Assembly (NCBI RefSeq): GCF_034057115.1
Contig: NZ_CP139195.1
Span: 3,968,001 to 4,032,000 of the forward strand
DNA from: Pseudomonas sp. AN-1
GTDB taxonomy: Bacteria; Pseudomonadota; Gammaproteobacteria; Pseudomonadales; Pseudomonadaceae
Length of the DNA: 64,000 nt
Direction: 5' to 3'
Shown here: piece after piece, positions 33,283 through 41,852 of the stretch
Layout: each line of letters starts with the position of its first letter
Numbering within the stretch: position 1 is the stretch's first letter
Notes under the pieces: model-generated
Database searches by the model: none
Told to the model about the DNA's origin: nothing
The model's input: the letters and a program-made list of their open reading frames with translations, nothing else
Position numbers and translations under genes: made by a program

Positions 33283-35022
33283 TTACGCTGGCGCGGTGGT
33301 GCCTGCCGCTTGCTCCTTCTCCGCCAGCCACCTCAGCGCCTTGCCGCGCGCCTGGTCGAGGTCGTGCACGTAGGCCAGCTGGTGGCTGTGCAGGTGGATG
33401 CCGGCGCGGCGCAGTTGCAGGCGCACCCGCGAGCTGGTGCCGCTGAAGATCAGGCCGACGCCGTGGTGGCGGAAGTCGCGCAGCACGGTGTCCAGCGCCG
33501 CCAGCGCGGTCATGTCCAGCAGCGGCACCGCGCTGAGGTCGACGATCACCACCTTCACCCCCGGGGTGAAGCGGCGCAGGGTGTTCAGCGCCTTCTCCGC
33601 CGCACCGAAGAACAGCGGGCCGCGGATCGCGTAGGCCGCCACGTGCTCGGGCAGGTCGCCGAGCGCCTGGTGGAAGTGCCGCGGCAGCGGCGCCGCGTCG
33701 GTCAGCGCGCTCATCTGGCGGATGAACAGGCCGGCGGCCAGCAGCAGGCCGGCGCCCACCGCCAGCACCATGTCGAAGGCCACGGTCAGCACCAGGCAGG
33801 TGAGCAGCACCAGCACGTCGCTGCGCGGGGCGATGCGCAGGGTGTGCACCACGTGCGGCGCCTCGGCCATGTTCCACGCCACCATCAAGAGCAGCGCGGC
33901 CAGCGCGGCCATCGGCAGATAGCTGAACAGCGGCGCCAGCAGCAGCATGGCGGCGAGCACCACGCCGGCATGGATGATCGCCGCCAGCGGCGAGAAGGCG
34001 CCGGCGCGCACGCTGGCGGCGCTGCGGGCGATCGCCGCGGTGGCGGTGATGCCGCCGAACAGCGGGGCGATCAGGTTGCCCAGGCCCTGGCCGATCAGCT
34101 CGCCGTTGGGATCGTGCTTGCTGCCGGTCATGCCGTCGGCGACCACCGCGCAGAGCAGCGACTCGATGGCGCCGAGCATGGCGATGGCCATCGCCGGGGC
34201 CAGCAGCTCGCGGACCAGCGCGAGACTCAGCGGCGCGGCGTCCGGCAACTGCCAGGGCAGGGCGAAGCCCGGCAGGTAGGGCGGGATGCCCGGGTGGGTC
34301 ACGCCATCGAGGCTGTAGCTGAAGCGCTCGCCGAGGGTGGCGACACCGAGGCCGGCCAGCTCCAGCAAGAGGCCGAGCAGGGTGCCGACCGCCAGCGCGG
34401 CGAGGTGGCCGGGGACCTTCGGCACCAGGCGCGGCCAGGCGATCAGCACGCCGAGGGTGACGGCGGCGACCAGCGCGTCACCGAGGTGCGCGGTGGGCAG
34501 GGCCAGCGCCAGGTCGTACATCTGCTCGGGGAAGTGCGCGGCGCTGCCGGTCACCGTCAGGCCGAGGGCGTCCTTGAGCTGCAGGCCGGCGATGACCACG
34601 CCGATGCCGGCGGTGAAGCCGAGGGTCACCGGGTAGGGCACGAACTGGATCAGCCGGCCGGCCTTGAGCAGGCCGAGGGCGATCAGGATCAGGCCGGCGA
34701 GCATGCTGCACAGCAGCAGGCCGGAGAGGCCGTGCTGCTGGACGATGGGCAGCAGGATCACCACGAAGGCGGCGGTGGGGCCGGAGATGTTGAAGCGCGA
34801 GCCGCCGGTCAGGGCGATCAGCGGCGCGGCGATCAGCACGGTGTACAGGCCATGCTGCGGGGGCGCGCCCACGGCGATGGCCAGCGCCATGGCCAGCGGG
34901 ATGGCGATGATGCCGACGGTGAGGCCGGCGAGGATGTCGCCGCGCAGGGCGCGGCGGTCGTAGCCGGCGCGCAGGGCCTGGCGCCAGGCGGTGAACAGCG
35001 GAACGCGCGCGAGCCGGGACAT
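33283..35022 (-). CDS. SulP-family anion transporter with STAS domain (DauA-like)
   Basis: A 579-residue inner-membrane transporter. The N-terminal two thirds hold the SulP core (about 12 helices, with GLTVGIIAIPLAMALAIAVGA and GGSRFNISGPTAAFVV early). The C-terminal 120 residues form a STAS domain (VVIVDLSAVPLLDMTALAALD). It resembles DauA, the C4-dicarboxylate transporter of E. coli; other SulP members carry sulfate or bicarbonate, so the substrate is not certain. ATG 35022 follows CGGAG by 8 bases. It lies downstream of the GDT1 gene. Confidence 0.88.
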   Translation of the reverse strand: MSRLARVPLFTAWRQALRAGYDRRALRGDILAGLTVGIIAIPLAMALAIAVGAPPQHGLYTVLIAAPLIALTGGSRFNISGPTAAFVVILLPIVQQHGLSGLLLCSMLAGLILIALGLLKAGRLIQFVPYPVTLGFTAGIGVVIAGLQLKDALGLTVTGSAAHFPEQMYDLALALPTAHLGDALVAAVTLGVLIAWPRLVPKVPGHLAALAVGTLLGLLLELAGLGVATLGERFSYSLDGVTHPGIPPYLPGFALPWQLPDAAPLSLALVRELLAPAMAIAMLGAIESLLCAVVADGMTGSKHDPNGELIGQGLGNLIAPLFGGITATAAIARSAASVRAGAFSPLAAIIHAGVVLAAMLLLAPLFSYLPMAALAALLLMVAWNMAEAPHVVHTLRIAPRSDVLVLLTCLVLTVAFDMVLAVGAGLLLAAGLFIRQMSALTDAAPLPRHFHQALGDLPEHVAAYAIRGPLFFGAAEKALNTLRRFTPGVKVVIVDLSAVPLLDMTALAALDTVLRDFRHHGVGLIFSGTSSRVRLQLRRAGIHLHSHQLAYVHDLDQARGKALRWLAEKEQAAGTTAPA

Positions 35023-35120
35023 TCTTCTACTCCGTTATATTTCCCCACTTCATAAGAGGGTAAGCCGTTTGCCGGTGAACGGCTATCGGACGGAGGTGGA
35101 AGTCCCGGCCCGCGGGCCGG

Positions 35121-35717
35121 TCAGCCCAGCCAGCCGCTCAGTTTGGCGGCGTTCCAGGCGGCGTACAGGGCCAGGGCGACGAAGCACAGCGCGGAGATGC
35201 GGTGGATCAGCGTCATCGGCAGCCGGTCGGCGGAGAAGTGCGCGGCCAGCACCACCGGCACGTTGGCGATCAGCATGCCGAGGGTGGTGCCGGCGACCAC
35301 CAGCCAGAAGTAGTCGTACTGGGCGGCCAGCATCACCGTGGCGATCTGCGTCTTGTCGCCCATCTCGGCGATGAAGAAGGCGACCAGGGTGGTGAGGAAC
35401 GGACCAAAGCGCTTGAAGTGCGAGGCTTCCTCCTCCTCGTCGATCTGGTCCGGCACCAGCATCCAGGCGGCCACGGCGAGGAAGCTGGCGGCGAGGATCC
35501 AGCTCAGGGTGGCTTCGCTGAAGAAGGAGGCGACCCACTTGCCGATGGCGCCGGCGGCGAAGTGGTTGGCGACGGTGGCGACCAGGATGCCCCAGATGAT
35601 CGGCCAGGGCCGGCGGAAGCGGGCGGCGAGGAGCAGGGCGAGCAGCTGGGTCTTGTCGCCGATCTCGGCGAGGGCCACCAGGCCGGTGGGGACGAACAGG
35701 GATTGCAGGGCTTCCAT
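35121..35717 (-). CDS. TMEM165/GDT1 (UPF0016) family cation exporter, probably Mn2+
   Basis: A 198-residue membrane protein with two copies of the family motif E-x-G-D-K-[TS]: VALAEIGDKTQLLALLL near residue 16 and FFIAEMGDKTQIATVML near residue 115, each in a helix of a three-helix repeat. Bacterial members export manganese (MneA in Vibrio). The start at ATG 35717 follows the leader. A yybP-ykoY-like element upstream supports a manganese role. The earlier in-frame extension covers that leader and is not coding. Confidence 0.9.
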   Translation of the reverse strand: MEALQSLFVPTGLVALAEIGDKTQLLALLLAARFRRPWPIIWGILVATVANHFAAGAIGKWVASFFSEATLSWILAASFLAVAAWMLVPDQIDEEEEASHFKRFGPFLTTLVAFFIAEMGDKTQIATVMLAAQYDYFWLVVAGTTLGMLIANVPVVLAAHFSADRLPMTLIHRISALCFVALALYAAWNAAKLSGWLG

Positions 35718-35827
35718 CGGACATTCCAGAGGGGCGGGACAACGACGGCATGACACGCACGGCCTGCCCGCCCCGGGTCGGCTGTGAGTGTCATGAGTCT
35801 TGTCGAACCGCGGCGCCGGGCTGGCCG

Positions 35828-35918
35828 GTGCGGGTCGTGCGCGCCATGGTCTGCGGACCAAGTGTGTTGACGCGCACGCCACCGAATCGCTCGGCGGCAG
35901 ACTACTCCCTCAGGACGG
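35828..35918 (-). ncRNA. Probable yybP-ykoY manganese riboswitch
   Basis: Read on the minus strand, the leader of the GDT1 gene contains the hallmark GGGAGTAG (35909-35902), then GCGTCAACACACTTGG, a short hairpin (GGTCCGCAGACC), and a closing GCACGACCC. These resemble the conserved loops of yybP-ykoY aptamers. P1 pairing is weak by eye. The element is about 110-200 bases before the start codon. The gene family beside it is the one this riboswitch commonly controls. Confidence 0.65.
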
Positions 35919-35969
35919 CGCGCATTGTGCCCAAGGGCGGCGGGAGAGACAAGGGATCGGCGGAGTGTC

Positions 35970-36030
35970 GGTGCGCATGGCGCACCCTACGCAGGCGCTG
36001 GTGCTTCCCGTAGGGTGCGCCATGCGCACC
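35970..36030. repeat. GTAGGGTGCGCC repeat, arms in opposite order
   Basis: Here the right-type arm (GTGCGCATGGCGCACCCTAC, 35971-35990) comes first and the left-type arm (GTAGGGTGCGCCATGCGCAC, 36010-36029) second, 19 bases apart. The two arms are exact reverse complements of each other. It lies between the riboswitch-GDT1 unit and the end of rsmC. Together with the riboswitch it fills the 319-base gap 35718-36036. Confidence 0.9.
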
Positions 36031-36036
36031 ATCCCG

Positions 36037-37035
36037 TCACGCGCGGCGCGCCGAATACACGCGGAAGCCGTCGCGTTCGGCCAGCACCGTGCAGGGGCCG
36101 AGGTGCTGCTCGATCAGCGGCGCGTAGCGCAGGAAACTGTTGGCCACCAGGCGCAGCTCGCCGCCGGGGCGCAGGTGGCGGGCGGCGTCGCGCAGCAGCT
36201 GCTCGGTGGCCTGGTAGTCGGTGTGCACGCCTTGGTGGAACGGCGGGTTGCTGACGATGGCGGCCAGCCCGGCCGGCGCATCCATGATGCCGCGGCCGGC
36301 CTGCACCTCGGCCTGCAGGCCGTTGGCGGCCAGGGTCAGGCGGCTGCTGGCCACCGCGAAGGCGTCGACGTCCAGCAGGTGCAGCCGGCTGTCCGGATAG
36401 CGGCGCTGCAGCGCGGCGCCGAGCACGCCGGCGCCGCAGCCGAAATCGAGCACTTCGCCCTGCGGCAGGCCGTCGAGGTGTTCGAGCAGCAGGCGCGAGC
36501 CGACGTCCAGGCGGCCGTGGCTGAACACACCGGGCAGGCTGACCACCTGCAGCTCGCCGTCCATCGTGGCCACCGGGTAGCGGCGGGCGAGGGTCTCCAG
36601 CTCCGGCGCCGCCGGGGTTTGCTCGACCGTCACCTGCCACAGCTGGCAGTGGCGCGCGCTGTCCAGCTTGCGCGGGCGGCCGAACGGCTCCAGCTGCTTC
36701 GCCGCGCGCTCGATGCCGGCGCGCTTCTCGCCGACCAGCCACAGCGGCGCGCCGGGGAGGCGTGCGGCCAGCGCGGCGAGCAGGTAGTCGGTCAGCTCGC
36801 GCGACTTGGGCAGGAACAGCACCGCGCCGGCGAACGCCTGCGCCGGCACCCGGGGGCCGAACTGGCAGCGCCCCGGATGGCGCGCCGCGACGGCGCTGTG
36901 CTCGTCCCAGTGCCAGCTCCAGCCATGGGCCTCGGGCAGTTCGCCGAGCAGGCCGTCGGCCGGCAGGCCGGCGAGCAGCACGGGGCCTGCGAACAGTTCG
37001 GCCTGACGCAACAGCACTTCGCTACGCGGATCCAT
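36037..37035 (-). CDS. rsmC: 16S rRNA m2G1207 methyltransferase RsmC
   Basis: SAM-dependent methyltransferase that modifies G1207 of 16S rRNA in the 30S subunit. The 332 residues have the two-lobe RsmC layout: a degenerate N-terminal methyltransferase domain, then a C-terminal catalytic one with SAM motif [12 protein letters not shown] (about residue 195), [13 protein letters not shown], and the NPPFHQG catalytic motif. ATG 37035 follows GGAGGTGTCC; the GTG six bases upstream lies inside the ribosome site. Confidence 0.95.
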   Translation of the reverse strand: MDPRSEVLLRQAELFAGPVLLAGLPADGLLGELPEAHGWSWHWDEHSAVAARHPGRCQFGPRVPAQAFAGAVLFLPKSRELTDYLLAALAARLPGAPLWLVGEKRAGIERAAKQLEPFGRPRKLDSARHCQLWQVTVEQTPAAPELETLARRYPVATMDGELQVVSLPGVFSHGRLDVGSRLLLEHLDGLPQGEVLDFGCGAGVLGAALQRRYPDSRLHLLDVDAFAVASSRLTLAANGLQAEVQAGRGIMDAPAGLAAIVSNPPFHQGVHTDYQATEQLLRDAARHLRPGGELRLVANSFLRYAPLIEQHLGPCTVLAERDGFRVYSARRA

Positions 37036-37102
37036 GGACACCTCCGGAACAAAAGGGCGGGCAGATTAGGCAAAGGCCCGGCGGCTGGCAAATCCGCAAG
37101 CC

Positions 37103-37157
37103 GTAGGGTGCGCCGTGTGCACCATCAAGGCTGGGTGGTGCGCATAGCGCACCCTAC
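37103..37157. repeat. GTAGGGTGCGCC repeat whose right arm supplies the dehydrogenase stop codon
   Basis: The left arm begins GTAGGGTGCGCCGTGTGCAC at 37103; the right arm ends GCGCACCCTAC at 37157, with 11 bases between. The stop codon TAG of the minus-strand dehydrogenase (37156-37154) is the CTA of CCCTAC in this arm. Confidence 0.9.
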
Positions 37158-38110
37158 GAGACCACCCGCATCGGCGCGTCGGCCAGGAAGGCCGCGGCGT
37201 TCTCCGCCAGCTGGCCGACGATGCGCTGGCGCGCCTCGCGGCTGCCCCAGGCGCTGTGCGGGGTGACGATCAGGCGCGGCACGTCCGGGGCGAGCAGCGG
37301 GTTGCCGTCCTTGGGCGGCTCGACGCTGAGCACGTCGGTGGCCGCGCCGCCCAGGTGGCCGGCGCGCAGGGCGTCGGCCAGCGCCTGCTCGTCGACCAGG
37401 CCGCCGCGCGCGGTGTTGACCAGGAAGGCGCCGGGTTTCATCAGGGCGATCTCGCGCGCGCCGATCAGGTTGCGTGTCTGCTCGGTCAGCGGGCAGTGCA
37501 GGGTCAGTGCATCGACCTGCGGCAGCAACTCGTCCAGCGGCAGGCGGCCGTCGTGGGCGGGACGGCCGGGCAGCAGGCCGAGCAGCACGCGCATGCCGAA
37601 GGCGCGCGCCAGCTGCGCCACCGCGCTGCCCAGCTCGCCGTGGCCGAGCAGGCCGAGGGTCTTGCCCTCCAGCTCGACGATGGGGAAGTCCAGCAGGCAG
37701 AACTGGCTGGCCTGCTGCCAGCGCCCGGCGCGCACCGCAGCCTGGTAGTCGGTGAGGCGGGTGGCCAGGGCGAGCAGCAGCATCAGGGTGTGCTGGGCCA
37801 CCGACGGGGTGCCGTAGCCCTGGCAGTTGCACACGACGACGCCGTGGGCGCGGGCGGCGGCCAAATCGACGTTGTTGGTGCCGGTGGCTGCGATCAGCAC
37901 CAGCTTCAGCTCGGGGCAGGCGGCGAAGGTGGCGGCGTCCAGCCTGACCTTGTTGCTGATCGCCACCTGCGCGCCCTCGAGGCGCTCGGCGACCTGCCCG
38001 GGGGCGGTTTGTTCGTGCAGCACCAGCTCGGCGAACACCGCGCGCAGCGGCGCCAGGTCGAGATCGCCGAGGTCGAGGGAGGGATGGTCGAGGAATACGG
38101 CTCGGGTCAT
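37154..38110 (-). CDS. D-2-hydroxyacid dehydrogenase (HprA-like)
   Basis: A 318-residue NAD(P)-dependent dehydrogenase of the D-isomer family, probably acting on hydroxypyruvate or glyoxylate. The Rossmann motif GLLGHGELGSAVAQLA lies near residue 150. Catalytic Arg (NTARGGLVDE), Glu and His (TPHSAWGS) are present. Start ATG 38110 gives MTRAVFLDHPSLDLGDLDL. It lies next to rsmC as in P. aeruginosa. Its last three codons run into a palindromic repeat that creates the stop. Exact substrate is inferred from family. Confidence 0.9.
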   Translation of the reverse strand: MTRAVFLDHPSLDLGDLDLAPLRAVFAELVLHEQTAPGQVAERLEGAQVAISNKVRLDAATFAACPELKLVLIAATGTNNVDLAAARAHGVVVCNCQGYGTPSVAQHTLMLLLALATRLTDYQAAVRAGRWQQASQFCLLDFPIVELEGKTLGLLGHGELGSAVAQLARAFGMRVLLGLLPGRPAHDGRLPLDELLPQVDALTLHCPLTEQTRNLIGAREIALMKPGAFLVNTARGGLVDEQALADALRAGHLGGAATDVLSVEPPKDGNPLLAPDVPRLIVTPHSAWGSREARQRIVGQLAENAAAFLADAPMRVVS

Positions 38111-38222
38111 GGGACTGTCCTTGCAGGCTGGGCGGGCGCCGTCCTGAGCCGGCGCGCTGTCATCGCCGCAGCCTAGCGGAAAGCGCCGCAGGCGTGCAGC
38201 CCGCGGCGTCCGTCCGCAACCC

Positions 38223-39401
38223 TCAGTCCAGCAGCTCGACCGCCACCGCGGTGGCCTCGCCGCCGCCGATGCACAGGGCGGCGACGCCGCGCCGGCCGCC
38301 GGTCTGGCGCAGGGCATTGAGCAGGGTGACGATGATCCGCGAGCCGGTGGAGCCGATCGGGTGGCCCTGGGCGCAGGCGCCGCCGTAGACGTTGACCTTC
38401 GCCGGGTCCAGGTCGTGCTCGCGGATCGCCAGCATGGTGACCATGGCGAAGGCCTCGTTGAGCTCGAACAGGTCGACCTCGTCTTTGCTCCAGCCGGTGC
38501 TGGCGAACAGCTTGGCGAGGGCGCCGACCGGCGCAAGGGTGAACTCGCCCGGCTCCTGGCTCTGGGTGGCGTGGCCAACGATCCGCGCCAGCGGCTTGAG
38601 CCCGCGCCGTGCGGCTTCCTCGGCGCTCATCAGCAGCAGCGCCGAGGCGCCGTCGGAGATCGAGCTGGAGTTGGCGGCGGTGATGGTGCCGTCCTTGCGG
38701 AACGCCGGCTTGAGGCCGGGGATCTTCTCCGGGCTGGCGGTCAGCGGCTGCTCGTCGTCCTTGACCGTCACCTCGCCCTTGCGGGTGGTCACCGTCACCG
38801 CGACGATCTCGGCGTCCAGCGCGCCGCTCTCGATGGCCGCCTGGGCGCGGCGCAGCGACTCGATGGCATAGGCGTCCATCGCCTCGCGGGTCAGGCCGTA
38901 CTGGTCGGCGGTCTCCTGGGCGAACGAGCCCATCAGCCGGCCGCTGCGCGCATCCTCCAGGCCGTCGAGGAACATGTGGTCCTTGAGTTCGGCATGGCCC
39001 ATGCGCAGGCCGGCGCGCGCCTTGTCCAGCACGTAGGGCGCGTTGGACATGCTCTCCATGCCGCCGGCGACCATCACCCGGTTGGTCCCGGCCTTGAGCA
39101 GGTCGTGGGCCAGCATCACCGCCTTCATGCCCGAGCCGCACAGCTTGTTGATGGTGGTGCAGCCGGTGGCGGTCGGCAGGCCGGCGGCAAGCGCCGCCTG
39201 GCGCGCCGGGCCCTGCTTGAGGCCGGCGGCCAGCACGCAGCCCATGATCACTTCGTCGACCTCGGCCGGCGCGACCCCGGCGCGTTGCACTGCGGCGCGG
39301 ATGGCGGCGGCGCCCAGTTGCGGTGCGGAAAGGGCGGCCAGGCTGCCCTGGAAGCCGCCCATCGGGGTACGGACGGCGCTGACGATCACGATCTCGGACA
39401 T
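38223..39401 (-). CDS. Acetyl-CoA C-acetyltransferase (thiolase)
   Basis: A 392-residue biosynthetic/degradative thiolase that interconverts two acetyl-CoA and acetoacetyl-CoA. The nucleophile Cys lies in TTINKLCGSGMKAV (about residue 90), with NEAFA and the C-terminal GGACAQGHPIGSTGSR carrying the second catalytic Cys and His. ATG 39401 follows AGGAATACCCG. It is alone in a 1.4-kb stretch between the dehydrogenase and the divergent DUF1302 gene. Use in acetoacetate catabolism or PHB synthesis cannot be told apart from this window. Confidence 0.92.
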   Translation of the reverse strand: MSEIVIVSAVRTPMGGFQGSLAALSAPQLGAAAIRAAVQRAGVAPAEVDEVIMGCVLAAGLKQGPARQAALAAGLPTATGCTTINKLCGSGMKAVMLAHDLLKAGTNRVMVAGGMESMSNAPYVLDKARAGLRMGHAELKDHMFLDGLEDARSGRLMGSFAQETADQYGLTREAMDAYAIESLRRAQAAIESGALDAEIVAVTVTTRKGEVTVKDDEQPLTASPEKIPGLKPAFRKDGTITAANSSSISDGASALLLMSAEEAARRGLKPLARIVGHATQSQEPGEFTLAPVGALAKLFASTGWSKDEVDLFELNEAFAMVTMLAIREHDLDPAKVNVYGGACAQGHPIGSTGSRIIVTLLNALRQTGGRRGVAALCIGGGEATAVAVELLD

Positions 39402-39559
39402 CGGGTATTCCTCGCTGTTGGTTTTGTTGTTGCGGTGCACAAAAGACGAATCTACACCCTGCGCGGCGAACTGCAAACCTTCCGACGGGCGCGAGCAACC
39501 GGTGCAGGCCGCGCTTGTCGGATAATGCCCGCGCAGCGCAATGGCAGAGGAGAGAGGGT

Positions 39560-41158
39560 GTGGCGTGGTTGTCGACGAACGGGAAGCGGCTGGCCGCCGC
39601 GCTGGCCGCCGCGCTGGCCGGGCCGGCGCAGGCGCTGCCCTTCAATTTCGGGGGGCTGGAGGGACAGCTCGACTCCGAACTGACGCTGAGCACGCGCTGG
39701 GCCAGCGCGGATGCCGAGCGCGAGCTGATCGGCGCCGCCAACGGCGGCCGCGCGCCGGCGGCCAGCGGCGACGATGGCCGGCTCAACTTCAAGCGCGGCG
39801 AGACCTTCAGCAAGCGCCTCGCCGGCTGGCACGGCCTGGAGCTGAAGTCCGGCAATGCCGGGGCGTTCGTCAGCGCGCGCTACTGGTACGACTTCGAGCT
39901 GATGGACGAGGCGCGGCCGTTCGCCGAGGCCGACGCTGCCGGGGGCGCGCGCGGTGCGCAGGCCGCCGGCGCCGAATGGCTGGAGGCCTTTGTCTGGCAC
40001 CGCCACGCGATTGCCGGCCAGCCCGGCCGCCTGCGTCTCGGCCGCCAGGTGCTGCGCTGGGGCGAGGGCGTGCTGATCCCCGGCGGCATCGACGTCATCA
40101 ACCCCTTCGACGCGGCGATCTGGCGCCGTGCGGACGCGCCGCTCGCCGAGGGCCGCCTGCCGGTCAACCTGCTGCACGGCGTGCAGGCGCTGGGCGAGGC
40201 GCTGAGCGTCGAGGCCTTCTACCCGCTGGAATGGCGGCCGAGCACCCCGGACGACTGCGCCAGCTTTCTCGCCCGGGCCGACTACCTGGCCGACGGCTGC
40301 ACCGCCCTGGCCCGCCCGCTGGGCGCGCCGCTGCCGCGCGGCGCCGACCGCGAACCCGGCGCCGGCGGCCAGTACGGCCTGGCCCTGCGCTACCACCACG
40401 CACCGCTGGCCACCGAGTTCGCCGCCTACCTGCTCGAGTACCACAGCCGCCTGCCGCTGGCCGGGCTGACGGGGGACGGCTACTTCCTCGCCTGGCCGGA
40501 GGACATCCGCCTGTACGGCCTCAGCTTCGCCACCACCCTGGCCGCCGGCAGCGTCTGGCGCGGCGAATTCAGTCACCGCCCCGACGCCCCACTGCAGCCG
40601 TCCATCGGCGACGGCCTGGCTGCCGGCGGCACACAGCCTGCCTGGCGCCGCGCGGCGGTCAGCCAGCTGCAGAGCAGCCTGGAGCACACCTTCGACGGCG
40701 TGCTGGGCGCCAGCCGGCTGACCCTGCTCGGCGAACTGGCAGGGATCCACACCGGCAGCCTGGACGGGCGCCTCGGCCGCGACCCGCTGTTCGGCCCCGG
40801 CCCGCAGGCCGCCGGCTGCGCGCTGCCGGCCGGCGCGACCACGCGCTACTGCGAGGATGCCGGCTTCACCACGCGCGACGCCTGGGGCTACCGCCTGCAG
40901 GCGCGCTGGGAGTACCCGCGCGCCATCGCCGGTATCGACCTGGCGCCGCATCTGTCCTGGGCCCACGACGTCGACGGCCATTCTCCGGTGCCCGAGGCGG
41001 TGTTCGTCGCGGGGCGCCAGGCGCTGACCCTGGGCGTCGAGGCCGACTACCGCGACAGCTGGCGCGCCGGCCTGAGCTGGACCAACTACTTCGGCGGCCG
41101 CTACAGCACACTGGCCGACCGCGACCGGCTCGATCTCGAGCTGGGACTGCGCTTCTGA
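39560..41158 (+). CDS. DUF1302-family outer-membrane protein
   Basis: A 532-residue exported protein. GTG 39560, 3 bases after GGAGAGAGG, gives a signal peptide (RLAAALAAALAGPAQA). The mature protein reads FNFGGLEGQLDSELTLSTRW at its N terminus and ends with an aromatic beta strand (LDLELGLRF), a beta-barrel pattern. GRQVLRWGEGVLIPGGIDVINPFD is a DUF1302 hallmark. Relatives are co-regulated with hydrocarbon, terpene or lipid catabolism. No operon partner is obvious; the 158-bp gap before it holds its promoter and that of the divergent thiolase. Confidence 0.85.
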   Translation: MAWLSTNGKRLAAALAAALAGPAQALPFNFGGLEGQLDSELTLSTRWASADAERELIGAANGGRAPAASGDDGRLNFKRGETFSKRLAGWHGLELKSGNAGAFVSARYWYDFELMDEARPFAEADAAGGARGAQAAGAEWLEAFVWHRHAIAGQPGRLRLGRQVLRWGEGVLIPGGIDVINPFDAAIWRRADAPLAEGRLPVNLLHGVQALGEALSVEAFYPLEWRPSTPDDCASFLARADYLADGCTALARPLGAPLPRGADREPGAGGQYGLALRYHHAPLATEFAAYLLEYHSRLPLAGLTGDGYFLAWPEDIRLYGLSFATTLAAGSVWRGEFSHRPDAPLQPSIGDGLAAGGTQPAWRRAAVSQLQSSLEHTFDGVLGASRLTLLGELAGIHTGSLDGRLGRDPLFGPGPQAAGCALPAGATTRYCEDAGFTTRDAWGYRLQARWEYPRAIAGIDLAPHLSWAHDVDGHSPVPEAVFVAGRQALTLGVEADYRDSWRAGLSWTNYFGGRYSTLADRDRLDLELGLRF

Positions 41159-41279
41159 AGCGAAATGCCGCACGTTGTGCCGGGCATCCGCCTTGACATG
41201 ACCGGCTTATTGCAAAAAGCTCACGGAAGGCCGGCGCGGATATGCCGGCCCGCTCATTCACGTGAAGAAGAGACAAATC

Positions 41280-41768
41280 ATGAAACGGATTCTGCTGGGC
41301 TCACTGTTCGCCGTCGCCTCCCTCAACGCCTTTGCCGAAGCTCCGGGCGGTCCGGGTTGCGGCTGGGGTAACATGCTGTTCGAGGGCCAGAAGGGCCTGC
41401 CGTCGCATCTGGTCGCCTCGATCACCAACGGCACCTCGGGCAACGCCACCTTCGGCATGACCTCCGGTACCAACGGCTGCTCCACCAAGGGCACCCTGAC
41501 CTACGACGGCAAGTCGATGCTGGTGCTGAGCGGCATCATGACCGAGCTGTCCGAGGACATGGCCAAGGGCGAGGGCGAAGCCCTGACCACCTATGCCGTG
41601 GTGCTCGGGGTCAAGCCCGAGGACCGTGCCCACTTCGCCGCGGTGACCCACGAGCACTTCGCGGAAATCTTCACCTCCGCCGACGTGACCGCCGAGCAGG
41701 TGCATGCCGCCACCCTGGCCGTGCTCAAGCGCGACGAGCGTCTGGCCCAGTACGCCGGGAAGGCTTGA
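41280..41768 (+). CDS. DUF3015-family periplasmic protein
   Basis: A 162-residue exported protein with signal peptide MKRILLGSLFAVASLNAFA. The mature part begins APGGPGCGWGNMLFEGQKG and continues LVASITNGTSGNATFGMTSGTNGCS, the DUF3015 signature. Function unknown. The ATG at 41280 follows AAGAAGAG; a GTG at 41262 is upstream of the signal peptide. It lies 84 bases before the DUF4105 gene on the same strand, a frequent pairing in Pseudomonas. Confidence 0.88.
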   Translation: MKRILLGSLFAVASLNAFAEAPGGPGCGWGNMLFEGQKGLPSHLVASITNGTSGNATFGMTSGTNGCSTKGTLTYDGKSMLVLSGIMTELSEDMAKGEGEALTTYAVVLGVKPEDRAHFAAVTHEHFAEIFTSADVTAEQVHAATLAVLKRDERLAQYAGKA

Positions 41769-41852
41769 GCCCGCGGGCGGCCTCTGGCTGCCCCTTTCCC
41801 CCGGGTGCCCGCGCTGGCGGGCACCTCCGCATTCTCCCGCCGTTGACTGTCC

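Noticed and set aside
35105-35120. CCGGCCCGCGGGCCGG palindrome after the GDT1 gene
   Set aside because: Perfect but only 16 bases with no U-run; too weak to call as a terminator.
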